Below are positions 35,399 through 46,746 of a DNA stretch of 64,000 nucleotides, in pieces. The notes under the pieces are model-generated. The model was not told where the DNA came from. It made no database searches and saw only the letters and a program-made list of their open reading frames with translations. A program made the translations under genes and the position numbers. The stretch's first letter is position 1, and each line of letters begins with the position of its first letter. Origin of the DNA: Epiperipatus broadwayi (Eukaryota; Onychophora; Udeonychophora; Euonychophora; Peripatidae); the NCBI GenBank assembly GCA_028023455.1, contig JAQFVV010000187.1, forward strand, positions 620,001-684,000, read 5' to 3'.

Positions 35399-37103
35399 GG
35401 TTGTTTTCTCATCCCTGGTGTTCGCCACAGGATGGCATTGATGCTAATCAAAAACATATACATATAACGATTCCGGGCTGGACCTAAATGATCGATTTGA
35501 TATAAAAAGATCTGATTTCCTAGATTTGTAATAAAATATTCTACTAACTAATACTATTATATGATGTTAGTTTTTTCATTTTTGTAAATGTTTATTAATC
35601 TTATCTTGTTTTTGGGTTTGTGTGTGTGTGTCTTTAAAGTTACAGTGTTTTTCTAATTTTTTTTTTTTTTTGACTTTACGTGTGTCTTTTTAAAGTTACA
35701 GTCTTTTTTTTTTTGCAAGAGTAAATCAATAATTTTATTCAAAAGCAAGACGTAATAAGTAAATGTTTATTAATCTTATCTTGTTTTTTAGTTTGTGTGT
35801 GTGTGTGTCTTTAAAGTTACGGGGCTTTTTCTCATTTTTTTTGGACTTTATGTGTGTCTTTTTTTAAAGTTACGGTATTTTTGGTCAAGAGTAAATCAAT
35901 CATTTTATTAAAAAAGAAAGACCTAATTCTAAATCTATCAAAAGTAACGTAATTTATATACTACAATTTAGAATTGATACCCGACTAGTATTAGTAAGGA
36001 CTGTCAATGAAAGACTCAATTGAAAAATGATACTCGACTAATTTCCATTTTCTTTTTTTTTTTGGGGGGGGGGGACAGTAATGAATCAGAAAGTGGGTTG
36101 TTTTTGTTAACTCTGTCTATATAAAAAGGGTACCATTATTGAAATACTAAATTTAAAAATGATAGCCGACTAATTTACGTTTCTTTTGACAGTAATTAAT
36201 CAGAAAGTAGGTTTCTTTTTTTTTGGTAAATCTTGTGTATATATAAAAACAAACAAACCGTAATTCAAATACTCCATTGAAAAAATCAAACCCCGTTGAA
36301 TTTGCTTTTTTTTTTTTTTTTTTTTTAAAGACAGTAATTAATCAGAAACTGGGTTGTTTTTGTTAGTGTGTAGATATAAAAACTAATCTTATTTTGAAAT
36401 AATAAATGTCAAAAAAAAAATAATAATAATACCCGACTAATTTTCTTTTTTGGACAAGTAATTCCTAATAATTAGACACTGGTTTGTTTTTGTTTGTGCG
36501 TATATATATAGCAAAAGTAACTGGTCACGGACGAATTCTCGCGAAAACGGTACTTTTCGTGTGATCCTTCAAATTTTTTTCCCTTCCGTACCCTTGAAAG
36601 CAATTTTTGAGGGTTACCCATTCGTAATGGAATCTTCAGGACATTATTTACTAAACTTACAACAGTAAAGTAAGTTACAACACATTAAAAAAAATAGACA
36701 TCAAATTTTAAAAAACTACGACTGCTTCAAATACACACACTCTCACACGAAACTACAGAGAAAATAGATATTCTACTATTACGAGAAAATGATGAACAAA
36801 ATTAACTACTACAGCAGCCAATCAAGGCATTTCTTTCTCTTTGCTTTTAGCATAGAAAAAAGCCATAACGGCAGCCGTCGGGAACTCTTTCTGTGTTTTA
36901 TCATAGAAAGAAATCTCTTTGTGTTGGCTTCTGTGGCCACCACCGCCTCCTCTGTCCAACATAACGTGAGGACTCTTTTCTGCATTTATAACGTAGAAAA
37001 ATTCCTCTTTTGTTGGGTGAAGGCCGGTGAAACGGTATATTTCTAGGAATTGACCTAGAAATAGCGACATCTCGAGGCGAACACCAGGGATGAGAAAACA
37101 ACC
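35399..37103. mobile_element. 1.7-kb non-autonomous TIR transposon inserted in the LINE
   Basis: A 28-bp perfect terminal inverted repeat starts GGTTGTTTTCTCATCCCTGG (35399-35426 and, inverted, 37076-37103). Weaker pairing continues inward. Both sides are bordered by GTAATTAC (35391-35398, 37104-37111), an 8-bp palindrome that is either the TSD or part of the repeat. The LINE protein stops at the left border and continues at the right border. Inside are two ~177-bp direct copies (35581-35935, with GTGTGTCTTTAAAGTTAC) and about four ~125-bp copies (35990-36510, with CAGTAATTAATCAGAAA). No transposase is present. Confidence 0.8.
35581..36510. repeat. Two internal tandem-repeat blocks of the TIR transposon
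   Basis: Block one holds two copies of a ~177-bp unit beginning AAATGTTTATTAATCTTATC and containing AAGAGTAAATCAAT. Block two holds about four copies of a ~125-bp unit with ACCCGACTAATTT, a T-run, ACAGTAATTAATCAGAAAC, GGGTTGTTTTTGTTA and TATATAAAAA. Units differ by point changes and T-run length. Confidence 0.65.
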
Positions 37104-38600
37104 GTAATTACTATATGTATCAGTTAGGAAATATAGAATCAGACTTAAAAGTGGTGTGAGACTAAGGCAAAGATGCCCTATATCATCTACTTTGATTTTG
37201 TTATATTTAAGAGAAATGGAGAGAGCAATAGAAAGATTAGGAAGAGGGGTAGAGATACCATTAATAGATGGCAAGGGACTGTATATATTATCAGGTTTTT
37301 TATTTGCTGATGATATGTTTTTGTGCACAGAAAGTAGGGAAGATATGGAAATTATGCTGAAGACGTGCAGGAGTGAGTAAAGAGATGGGGATTAAATTTA
37401 GTGAAGTAAAATCAAAAGTAATGATGATAAAAGCTGGGAAAAGAAAAGAGAAAGAATTCCTGTTGTGGGAGATAAAGTTCAATGTGGTGAATAGGTATAA
37501 CTATTTGTGAATCATCTTAAGTAATCAGAGAAATTTCTTGAATGAATGGAAGTAAAAATGGTAAATGAAGCAAAGAAAAGAAAGGCCTGATAACAGTGTT
37601 TTCATATAATAAATATGATGTAGCAAGAATTGTATGGAAGAGAGTGGCAGTAGCAGGGTTAACTTATGGTAACGATGTGTTATGTGTATATGTTAGTAAA
37701 GGGGTATTAGATTACTTAGAAAAAGTACAAAGAAGTAGGAAGACATGCATTAGATGCAGATGAGTGGATGGCAAAGAAGGTAAATCAAGGAGAAATGGGA
37801 TGGTCAAGTTTTCATATGAGAGATGCAAAAAGCAAAATGAAAATATTCAGTAGATTGCAATTTATGGATTAAAAAGAATAACCAAAATAGTATTTAATTG
37901 AGTTATGAATAAAGGAAAGGCAGAGTAAAGGACAGGCAACAAGATGGGTGAGAAACATAGTACAATATCCAGAAAATTTAGATAAAGACTTTATGTCAGT
38001 ATATTTGTACAAAAAATGGGATGATTGTATTAGGAGAATTATTGAGTGTTATAGTGGCAAAGAATGGGATAAAAGAATAGATGCATTAATAAAAAATAGG
38101 GAGTTGCAGAGATGGGAGAACTAGTATGGAGAGTAAAAAAAATTTAAATATATATAGAAGTAAACAGAATATTGGGTGCGAGTTAATTTATGATAAGAAC
38201 AAGGGAAGCAGTTTACTGTTTAAGGCTCAAACAGGATCAATAGTAACAAGGGAATATACATTTAAATGGGGAAAATATGGGTGATTTAGTCTGCAAGTTA
38301 TGTAAGAAAGGCATTGTAAAATAATACACATCTGTTAATTAAATGTGAATGCTTACAATCAGAAAGGATACAAATAATGAAGTAGTGGAAGAATAAATAT
38401 AAACAAAGTGTTTATACAGAAAATGAATTCTTGGCTTTTTTGCTGGATTTGGAACGATGTAAGGGGGCTCTAAATATAAAGTCTATAGAGAGGACAAAAA
38501 TAATGTTGTGGAAATGGGATGGAGCAGGATAATGAAAAATATGGGAAAAACTTAGGGTGGAGAATAGAAAGTGGCTAACAGATTTCTCTGGGCATAGTGG

Positions 38601-39361
38601 CTGAAAAATTAGTCTTCAATAAAGAAGAAATCATAGTGCATTGCATGGACGTCATTTTGGAAATGATGATTGTCTTAATGCTTAGACCACATAGAGATTT
38701 TTTATGTGATCTGATTTATGTTAGTTAGACATCTAAATTATACCAATTAATTACTTCATGGTAATTCCAGATTATGAACCATATTCACTAATCATGTATT
38801 GTTAAGGTGTTTTGCATGGATGCCAGATTAAAATCATTACCTCACTGTTATATTTGATTAATATTGTTTTACTTATCAATATCATAAATTTAAAATTTAG
38901 GGAAGTAATACCTTGTTTACGACATAAAATAATTTTTTGCTGCATATTATTTCACTTTGGCAAACTTATATGTTTAATTCAAATAATAAAAATAATAGTT
39001 ATTCAAACAATATAACAATCTTTAAAACATACAATCTATTTATGTTGGTTGTGACTGCAAACTAAAGTCTTTGAAAGAATAATTTTTGCAGAATAAACTA
39101 ATATCACAAAGTCTAAGTTGAAAACAAATAGAATGAACAATTATATTGAAAAATAAGAATTAATATCATAAAAACCAAATTTGCAACAATTTCTTATGCA
39201 AAATAAAAAACGACATTTTAAATCTTGTAATTGGTCCCTGAAGAAGATAAAATAACCATAAGATGTGATAGAATAACAATATTAGAATTTTAAAATTAAT
39301 GGGACTTTCATAGTAAAGATAAAGATATGGCATCAGATTGAAACAAATAGAGCATGATATT
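38601..39361. other. Intron stretch between LINE and gypsy element
   Basis: AT-rich with no recognised feature; the last five bases (39357-39361, ATATT) are the left TSD of the gypsy element. Confidence 0.5.
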
Positions 39362-39724
39362 TGTAGAATACGGAGACGTTGACTCTAGAAACGTCCGGTT
39401 ATACGAGAACGGGAAAAAAGACGAGAAGAGGAGAGACCAAGATGGCGTAACGTATAGCCACACGTAGAACCAAATGTCTTATTTTTCATTTGCCATGAGT
39501 AATAGAACTTTTCTTTGAAGAGACTTCAATCATATGTATACTTTTGATTTTGTTGCTGTTTTTCTTCCCGCACATTTTGTTATCTTAAGCATAGACATTT
39601 TTTTGTATAATAACACATAACGTGTAACTAATAAACTAGCTTTGGGAAAGTAAATCTGTCTCCGACTCTTAAGTTAATAAATTGTGGTTTCGGCTGAGAT
39701 CGTTAACTTTCCGAAAACACTATA
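39362..39724 (+). repeat. Left LTR of the gypsy element
   Basis: 363 bp, TGTAG...CTATA. It contains AATAAATTGTGG-like polyadenylation-type sequence near the end (AATAAA at 39676). The partner LTR is 43734-44097. Confidence 0.92.
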
Positions 39725-39812
39725 GATGGCGCAGTCATGAACAGGATGTTAGATCGGAGATTGTTTTTTTGTGCGTGATTTGGAAAAAGAATAGACCAGA
39801 AGAGATATAAAA

Positions 39813-40424
39813 ATGGCAGTACCCTCACACGTATTAAGAGATTTTGAAATTGGAAACCCGGCAGGATGGACCCTCTACGTCGAACAAATAGAAAGATATA
39901 TGAGATTAAATAAAGTCGAGGATAACGAAACGAAAATCTCGACATTGTCGTATTTTGCCGGAATAGACGTAGTTCAGATTGCTAAACAGTTGGCCGAGAA
40001 CAAAACTCCGGAGCAAATACCGTATAAGCTATTAGTTGAAAAACTCACAAATTATTTTCAACCAGCAATTACAAAAAGAGTCGCTCGTTTGAGATTCAGA
40101 ATGAGAAAACAAAACACACATGAAAGTTATTCGGAATATAACCTCGCATTGCGGACATTAGCACGAGACTGTGCATTCTCGGACATAGATGACATGCTCC
40201 TAGATCAGTTCCTGTACGGCATGACGGACCACAATCTGAGAAAACAACTACTCAGTGAAACAGAGATTGATTATAACGCAGCGATTACGAAATGTGTGCC
40301 TCACGAGACACTAGTGACTAATGCAAAGGAATTTCGAGAGGGAATCCAAGAAAAAAATTATACAACAGATGTACATAAACTAGAACCAATGGAAACACAA
40401 CCACAGACGTCGAGAGTCTTTTAG
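39813..40424 (+). pseudogene. Gypsy gag, capsid part (frame ends early)
   Basis: A 203-codon frame starts at AAAATGGCAG, 88 bp after the LTR. It begins MAVPSHVLRDFEIGNP, followed by WTLYVEQIERYM and a retrotransposon capsid domain with LRFRMRKQN and ESYSEYNLALRTLARDC and DQFLYGM. It ends at TAG (40422). The two zinc knuckles of nucleocapsid lie immediately downstream in another frame (40429 onward). As nucleocapsid normally belongs to the same polyprotein, a one-base shift near 40415 is more likely a mutation than programmed frameshifting, though the latter was not excluded. Confidence 0.85.
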
Positions 40425-40428
40425 CTGT

Positions 40429-41420
40429 TATTGTTGTGGTATGAAAGGACACATGAAAAGAACATGTAAGAATAGAACTTTGAAATGCCGAACATGTGGC
40501 ATTAAGGGCCATCTGGCGATCATTTGCAGAAACAGGGATGGAAACCAATACAGAAGTGATAAGAGAATGGAAGTGACAAGGAGGGCAGAAATAAAGAAAT
40601 GTGAGACAAATCTGAGCGAACAAATAGTGCTGGATGTCAAAATAATAAATGTAAAAGTGACAGTGGAGATAGACAATGGGGCAGGGCTATCCATCCTGTC
40701 AATAAAAGACTGGGAAAAAATTAACAGCATATCCAAGTCGAAACTAAATTTGGATAAGACTAATGTTATCGCCACTGATGTAAATGGAAACAACGTCCAA
40801 ATTTGTGGAAAAATTTTGGTCCCAGTGAAATTAAATAACAAAAGCAAAATTTTGCCCTTGTACATAGTTAAAAGGAACATAAAACCCTTACTGGGCTGAA
40901 ACTGGTTCCGCCCACTGGGCATATCCATACAAGTGATTAAAACTGTAAAGTTAGAAAATGTAGTGCGACAGAAATTCCCAAGAATATTTGAGGAAAAAAT
41001 AGGAATGCTGAAGATAGACCCAGTAGACATAGAACTTACCGATGAGGCTCAACCGGTAGCAAGCAAACCCAGGAAGGTTCCATTCGCACTAAGAGCAAAG
41101 GTCGAAGAAAGTCTGTTAGCCCTGGTAAAGGAAGGAGTGTTGTCGCCAGTGGAAAGTTCAGATTGGGCCACTCCAATTGTGATAGTCACAAAGCCAGACG
41201 GGAGTTTACGGATCTGTGGGGACTACAGGTTTACTGTAAATCAATACCTAAAAAAAAGTGCGTATCCGGTCCCGAATGTCACAGAAATAGTGGCATCACT
41301 CCAGGAGGCTGCAGTTTTCGCCAAGTTAGATTTGAGGTCAGCTTTTCATCAAATCCCAGTCACAGAGAGGTCAGCAAAAATACTAACTCTGTACTCATGT
41401 CGGTCTTTTCCAGTGCAATA
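40429..41420 (+). pseudogene. Gypsy nucleocapsid, protease and first half of RT (broken)
   Basis: The frame opens with two CCHC knuckles (CYCCGMKGHMKRTC and CRTCGIKGHLAIIC), followed by a retropepsin domain around VEIDNGAGLSIL (near 40675). The catalytic aspartate is present, but the usual DTG/DSG reads DNG, which should harm the active site. A TGA at 40900 interrupts the LLGxNWF motif after protease. The same frame resumes in RT with VESSDWATPIVIV, KPDGSLRICGDYR and FAKLDLRSAFHQIPV (RT motif A). It ends at 41419 near two closely spaced frameshifts. Confidence 0.85.
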
Positions 41421-42330
41421 AGCTACCATATGGAATCACCACAGCCCCAATATATTCCAAGCTAAAATAGATCAAATGACACAGAATATGGAGGGAGTGA
41501 TCCCCTACCTGGATGACCTACTGATTTATGCTAAATCAGAAACCGAACTGAAGGAATGCGTGCTTGCCATATGCAACCGATTGGAAAAAGTGGGAATCAG
41601 GATAAATACCAGTAAGAGCATTTGGTCCACAAGAGAAATAAAGTTCCTGGGACTTCTTATTGATCAAAATGGAAAACGTCCCAATTCCGAGAAGGTCGCC
41701 GCGATAAAAAATACTCCAGTACCAAGAAATGTAAAAGACTTACAAGAATTTCTGGGAATGCTAACCTTCTACGAAACCTTTCTGAAGGGAAAGGCACATC
41801 AGCTAAAACCCCTTTATGCCTTATTACGCAAGGGTCAGTGCTGGAAGTGGAAGGCTGAACACCAAGCTGTTTTCCAGGCAACCAAGGATTTATTGTCATC
41901 TGAAAGTCTGTTGATGCATTACCAAGGTAATCAAGAAGTCATAGTAACCGCGGATGCTTCAGAATATGGGGTTGGAGCCGTCATATCACACTTGATAAAT
42001 GGTCAAGAACATCTGATAGCCTATGCCTCTCGTACTCTATCACCCGCGGAAACTAACTTTAGCCAGCTGGACAAGGAATCCCTCACTATCATTTGCGCAG
42101 TAAAGAAATTTCATCAGTACATATATGGACGAAATTTCACCTTATGCACCGATCACCACCCACTATTAGGGATATTAGTTAAGACCAAAAAAACACCCGA
42201 ATATAGCAGCCAGAGAATGCTAAGATGGATTAATATACTGGCAGCATACGAGTATACTTTAGTACACAAGCCAGGAAGGGACATACCTCATGCTGATGCT
42301 CTATCACATCTATCACTGTCTGGCGGATAG
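41420..42330 (+). pseudogene. Gypsy RT palm and RNase H (broken)
   Basis: After shifted sequence encoding the LPYGITTAP motif (41425-41455), the frame is open from 41476. It has the RT catalytic motif PYLDDLLIYAKS, the RT thumb with FLGLLIDQNGKRPNSEKVAA and LQEFLGMLTFYE, then RNase H with VTADASEYGVGAV, LDKESLTIICAVKKFHQYIY and LCTDHHPLL. It closes at 42328 shortly after HADALSHL, the usual end of gypsy RNase H. The integrase continues in the next frame, so another frameshift lies at about 42320. Confidence 0.87.
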
Positions 42331-43726
42331 ACCACGTGAATTCGTGGCAGTAAATTTATTGGAAGTGGTGAAGTTGGACAATACAGTAAATAGTGCAAAA
42401 ATAGCGGAGTGGACAGCTATTGATCCGGGATGTTGCCAAATGAGCACTTGGATAAAGGAAGGATGGCCAAACTACCGTCCTGATTATCTTCACATAGCTA
42501 TCTGGAATGCCCGTCAAACCTTCTCAACCTGTAATGGTTGTATAACCAGGACAGATCGTGTATTCGTACCGATGGAAGGTCGTGCCCAGGTCTTAAGACT
42601 CCTCCATGCCGGACACCTGGGAATAGTGAGAATGAAAGCTTTGTTGTGTTCATATGTGTGGTGGCCAAGAATTGACCAAGAGATTGAAGAGATGGTGGGA
42701 CAATGTCACAGTTGCCAAGCCAAGGCAAACCTACCAAGAAAAACACTGAGCTCTTGGATAGAACCAAACAAACCCTGGAAACGGATCCACATCGATTATG
42801 CTGGGCCTATAGAGGGACAAATGGTTTTAGTGGTGGTGGATGCCTACAGCAATTGGGTAGAATACAGTTTGTTAAGGTCAGCAAACTCGATATGTACCGA
42901 AAGAGCTCTCCAAGAGATATTTACCACACATGGATACCACGAAATATTGGTATCGGATAATGGAACAAGCTTTACCTCCACCAGTTTTGAAAACTTACTG
43001 ACAGAAAGATGGATACATCACATTTTTGCACCGACATACCACCCTGCATCAAATGGTTTGGCAGAGAAGGCAGTCCATTGTTTAAAAAAGGACCTGAAGA
43101 AAACAAGCAAGACTAGGATGGAGGAGGCATTGCTGGAGATCATGTTCTTCCAACATTTTTTACCAAGGTCTAAAGATGGTAAATCACCGGCTGAACTGTT
43201 ATTCAACCGAATGGGTCTCACACACATGTCAACCGTTTTACCCCAAAGGGAAAGAACTAAGAGAGAACCGGAGGGTGATTTCCATAAACACTTGAAAAGG
43301 TTCAAAAGAAATGATCCAGTCTGGGTGCGTGATATACTAAGGAAGAGATGGCTGCCCGGAACCATCATAAGTGCAAAATCAAGGACAATTTACCAAATAA
43401 GACTAGAGGATGGTCCATCTGTCCATAAACACGTAGACCACTTAAGGAGAAAATCTCTGTGTGCTCGAACGGATATCCCAGAAACCATTGCAAATGCCAG
43501 TCAATGGGACATCTTACCTAAAGAAGATAAGGAAGTATTGCCACAAATAACACAGGGAGAGTTTTGCCAGAACGAACCAGACCAGATGGATAGTGTACTG
43601 GAAGTTACGGACCTGATACATGACACTGACAGCGGGCCAACCCAACAAGATGAAGGGACACCTGCACCAAGATTTCACCATGAACGTAGGCTGCCAGAAA
43701 GGTTGAAGGACTATATTCTAGAGTGA
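42320..43726 (+). pseudogene. Gypsy integrase and C-terminus (open frame, detached from pol)
   Basis: This frame is open for more than 450 codons. It contains the integrase zinc-binding HHCC region (HAGHLGIVRMKALL, then CHSCQ), the catalytic core with the first D in HIDYAGPIEG, the second in VSDNGTSF and the E in ASNGLAEKAV. A C-terminal SH3-like gypsy segment follows with VWVRD, WLPGTIISAKSRTIYQI and HVDHLRR. All three DDE residues are present. No chromodomain is seen. The frame ends at TGA just before the purine tract. It has no start of its own and would be made only as part of Pol, from which upstream breaks cut it off. Confidence 0.88.
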
Positions 43727-43733
43727 GGGGAGG

Positions 43734-44097
43734 TGTGGAATACGGAGACGTTGACTCTAGAAATGTCCGGTTATACGAGAACGGGAAAAAAAACGAGAAG
43801 AGGAGAGACCAAGATGGCGTAACATATAGCCACATGTAGAACCAAATGTCTTATTTTTCATTTGCCGTGAGTAATAGAACTTTTCTTTGAAGAGACTTCA
43901 ATCATATGTATACTTTTGATTTTGTTGCTGTTTTTCTTCCCGCACATTTTGTTATCTTAAGCATAGACATTTTTTTTGTATAATAACACATAATGTGTAA
44001 CTAATAAACTAGCTTTGGGAAAGTAAAACTGTCTCCGACTCTTAAGTTAATAAATTGTGGTTTCGGCTGAGATCGTTAACTTCCCGAAAACACTACA
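43734..44097 (+). repeat. Right LTR of the gypsy element
   Basis: 364 bp, TGTGG...CTACA. It is one T longer than the left LTR in a T-run and differs at about ten other positions. Confidence 0.92.
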
Positions 44098-44527
44098 ATA
44101 TTATAATAGTATTTTTTTGATTTTGCAGACAACACATCAGCAGTCATCTAAATAATGCAGATAATCTGAGATCTTTAACCTCTAATCAGTAATATCTAGA
44201 TATCCATTTATTATTTAATACTGAATATCTAACTATGTTCACTGTGGAATAACTACCAGAAAGAAAAATTTAATATACTTTGTGACTCATAAAAATATCT
44301 AAAATACATTAGTTAGACTTGAATCTCTGATGCAGACATAATAGATAGATGCAGTAACCACTATTGCTTTTGCCAACATGAAAGTAAATCTGTATATTTA
44401 TCAGTTTAAGTGACTTCTTCATAGGTAAAATATCTAGATTAAAAAAAAAAAAATTAACTTTTTTTTTTGGCTCTACAAATGTTAATGAAATGCTAAGAGA
44501 ACTTAAGAAATAGACCATAATCAATTA

Positions 44528-44605
44528 GATAATATTAAATCGTGCTATCACACTTCCAATGTAAAGCTTTACGTTGGAAGTGTGATAGCACGATTTAATA
44601 TTATC
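44528..44605. repeat. 78-bp near-perfect palindrome
   Basis: The two 39-bp arms are exact inverse copies except for one position (ATGTAAAG against CTTTACGT). There is no spacer; the centre is AAAG/CTTT. The outer parts GATAATATTAAATCGTG are fully paired. Such an intact palindrome is young and would extrude as a cruciform or form a long RNA hairpin on transcription. Confidence 0.85.
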
Positions 44606-44704
44606 ATATTGAAGACAAACGTAAAGTATAAATCTACAGGTTATTACATAATCAATTAGGGGGAAAATATGATTTCATTGTAGAATGTTTATAAAAGTAA
44701 GGTT

Positions 44705-46733
44705 ATAAACTTCTTCTTCTTTTTTTTTTTTTTTCTTTTCAAATGTATTATCAAGTTATTATAAAGTCAAAAAACTACGGAGAGACTTTCTTTTCAAATT
44801 TTTATTGATATACAATATATAACTTCACAAATAAATATAAAATAGCCGACGTTTCGTCCATTTTTTAAAAATAATGATATGGACTTTATCAAGGTTCTTA
44901 GCGAGATTAATGAGTTGATATTACTTCAGTTTTATAATATTTAAAGTTGGTTAATGAATGCCATAAAACAATTTTCAAATTTGAATCAGTGGCAAAATCT
45001 AATTATGTTTTTTATTAATTTCATGGATGAATGTAAAACTTATAATAAATCCATATAACAATATAAACTTCTTAATAATAAAAAACATAATTAGATTTTG
45101 CCACTGATTCAAATTTGAAAATTGTTTTATGGCATTCATTAACCAACTTTAAATATTATAAAACTGAAGTAATATCAACTCATTAATCTCGCTAAGAACC
45201 TTGATAAAGTCCATATCATTATTTTTAAAAAATGGACGAAACGTCGGCTATTTATATTTATTTGTGAAGTTATATATTGTATATCAATAAAAAATTTGAA
45301 AAGAAAGTCTCTCCGTAGTTTTTTGACTTTATAATAACTTGATATTACATTTGAAAAGAAAAAAGAAGAAGAAGAAGTTTATATTGTTATATGGATTTAT
45401 TATAAGTTTTTGTCTTGTTTTCTTAATTAAAAACATAATTAGATTTTGCCACTGATTCAAATTTGAAAATTGTTTTATGGCATTCATTAACCAACTTTAA
45501 ATATTATAAAACTGAAGTAATATCAACTCATTAATCTCGCTAAGAACCTTGATAAAGTCCATATCATTATTTTTAAAAAATGGACGAAACGTCGGCTATT
45601 TATATTTATTTGTGAAGTTATATATTGTATATCAATAAAAATTTTGAAAAGAAAGTCTCTCCGTAGTTTTTTGACTTTATAATAACTTGATAATACATTT
45701 GAAAAGAAAAAAAGAAGAAGAAGAAGTTTATATTGTTATATGGATTTATTATAAGTTTTACATTCATCCATGAAATTAATAAAAAACATAATTAGATTTT
45801 GCCACTGATTCAAATTTGAAAATTGTTTTATGGCATTCATTAACCAACTTTAAATATTATAAAACTGAAGTAATATCAACTCATTAATCTCGCTAAGAAC
45901 CTTGATAAAGTCCATATCATTATTTTTAAAAAATGGACGAAACGTCGGCTATTTATATTTATTTGTGAAGTTATATATTGTATATCAATAAAAATTTGAA
46001 AAGAAAGTCTCTCCGTAGTTTTTTGACTTTATAATAACTTGATAATACATTTGAAAAGAAAAAAGAAGAAGAAGAAGTTTATATTGTTATATGGATTTAT
46101 TATAAGTTTTACATTCATCCATGAAATTAATAAAAAACATAATTAGATTTTGCCACTGATTCAAATTTGAAAATTGTTTTATGGCATTCATTAACCAACT
46201 TTAAATATTATAAAACTGAAGTAATATCAACTCATTAATCTCGCTAAGAACCTTGATAAAGTCCATATCATTATTTTTAAAAAATGGACGAAACGTCGGC
46301 TATTTTATATTTATTTGTGAAGTTATATATTGTATATCAATAAAAATTTGAAAAGAAAGTCTCTCCGTAGTTTTTTGACTTTATAATAACTTGATAATAC
46401 ATTTGAAAAGAAAAAAGAAGAAGAAGAAGTTTATATTGTTATATGGATTTATTATAAGTTTTACATTCATCCATGAAATTAATAAAAAACATAATTAGAT
46501 TTTGCCACTGATTCAAATTTGAAAATTGTTTTATGGCATTCATTAACCAACTTTAAATATTATAAAACTGAAGTAATATCAACTCATTAATCTCGCTAAG
46601 AACCTTGATAAAGTCCATATCATTATTTTTAAAAAATGGACGAAACGTCGGCTATTTTATATTTATTTGTGAAGTTATATATTGTATATCAATAAAAATT
46701 TGAAAAGAAAGTCTCTCCGTAGTTTTTTGACTT
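44705..46733. mobile_element. Array of 352-bp Penelope-type terminal units, one inverted plus nearly five direct
   Basis: A 13-bp direct repeat TAAAAGTAAGGTT flanks the block (44692-44704, 46734-46746). One unit lies inverted (44705-45073). It is followed by units starting at about 45080, 45429, 45781, 46132 and 46484, the last cut off after about 250 bp. Spacing is 349-352 bp. Each unit holds TTGATAAA, a GTCCAT/ATGGAC hairpin, GAAACGTCGGC (for example 45201-45250), a polypurine stretch AAGAAGAAGAAG and an A-rich region. Copies are nearly identical apart from a replaced segment near 45408-45428. No protein is coded. Confidence 0.82.
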
Positions 46734-46746
46734 TAAAAGTAAGGTT

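Larger units (their letters stand above)
35035..38600 (+). mobile_element. Decayed non-LTR retrotransposon split by a TIR element
   Basis: The + strand reads NNYRLIVVTSVLHKVFA, ARKVTKWMKENNIVAERQGG, then FIDIEKVYDSVNRNRLW (RT motif A) up to LIKKLYESN at 35392. It resumes after the insertion at about 37112 with SGVRLRQRCPISSTL (motif B, usually GVRQGCPxSPxLF) and FLFADDMFLCTESREDM (motif C, ADD). Farther on come thumb and C-terminal parts, including CKLCKKG near 38300 and KCECLQSER near 38350. Many frameshifts and stops are present. The endonuclease is missing. RT motif B has lost its usual residues. The clade was not determined. Confidence 0.75.
39362..44097 (+). mobile_element. Full-length gypsy (Ty3-type) LTR retrotransposon, mutated
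   Basis: LTRs lie at 39362-39724 and 43734-44097, flanked by a perfect 5-bp TSD ATATT (39357-39361, 44098-44102). The left LTR begins TGTAGAATAC and ends ACTATA; the right begins TGTGGAATAC and ends ACTACA. A primer-binding site TGGCGCAGTC (39727-39736) starts two bases after the LTR and fits the 3' end of a serine tRNA. A purine tract GAGGGGAGG (43725-43733) abuts the right LTR. Between them lie gag, protease, RT, RNase H and integrase in the gypsy order. The LTRs differ at about 10 of 363 positions plus one indel. Several stops and frameshifts break the coding part and no env frame is present, so it is inactive. Confidence 0.93.

Noticed and set aside
36822-37328. 168-codon minus-strand frame
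   Set aside because: It crosses the border between the TIR element and the LINE and has no domain; a by-product of both.
40415-40430. Programmed gag-pol frameshift
   Set aside because: The shift separates capsid from nucleocapsid, which normally share a frame, and several other random frameshifts occur in the same element.
40318-41030. Antisense reading frames of 101 and 200 codons over gag-pol
   Set aside because: They mirror the gypsy coding strand, have low-complexity composition and match no domain.
44705-46733. Regular repeat array that might be read as CRISPR
   Set aside because: The whole 352-bp unit repeats without variable spacers, in eukaryotic intron DNA, with a TSD around the block.
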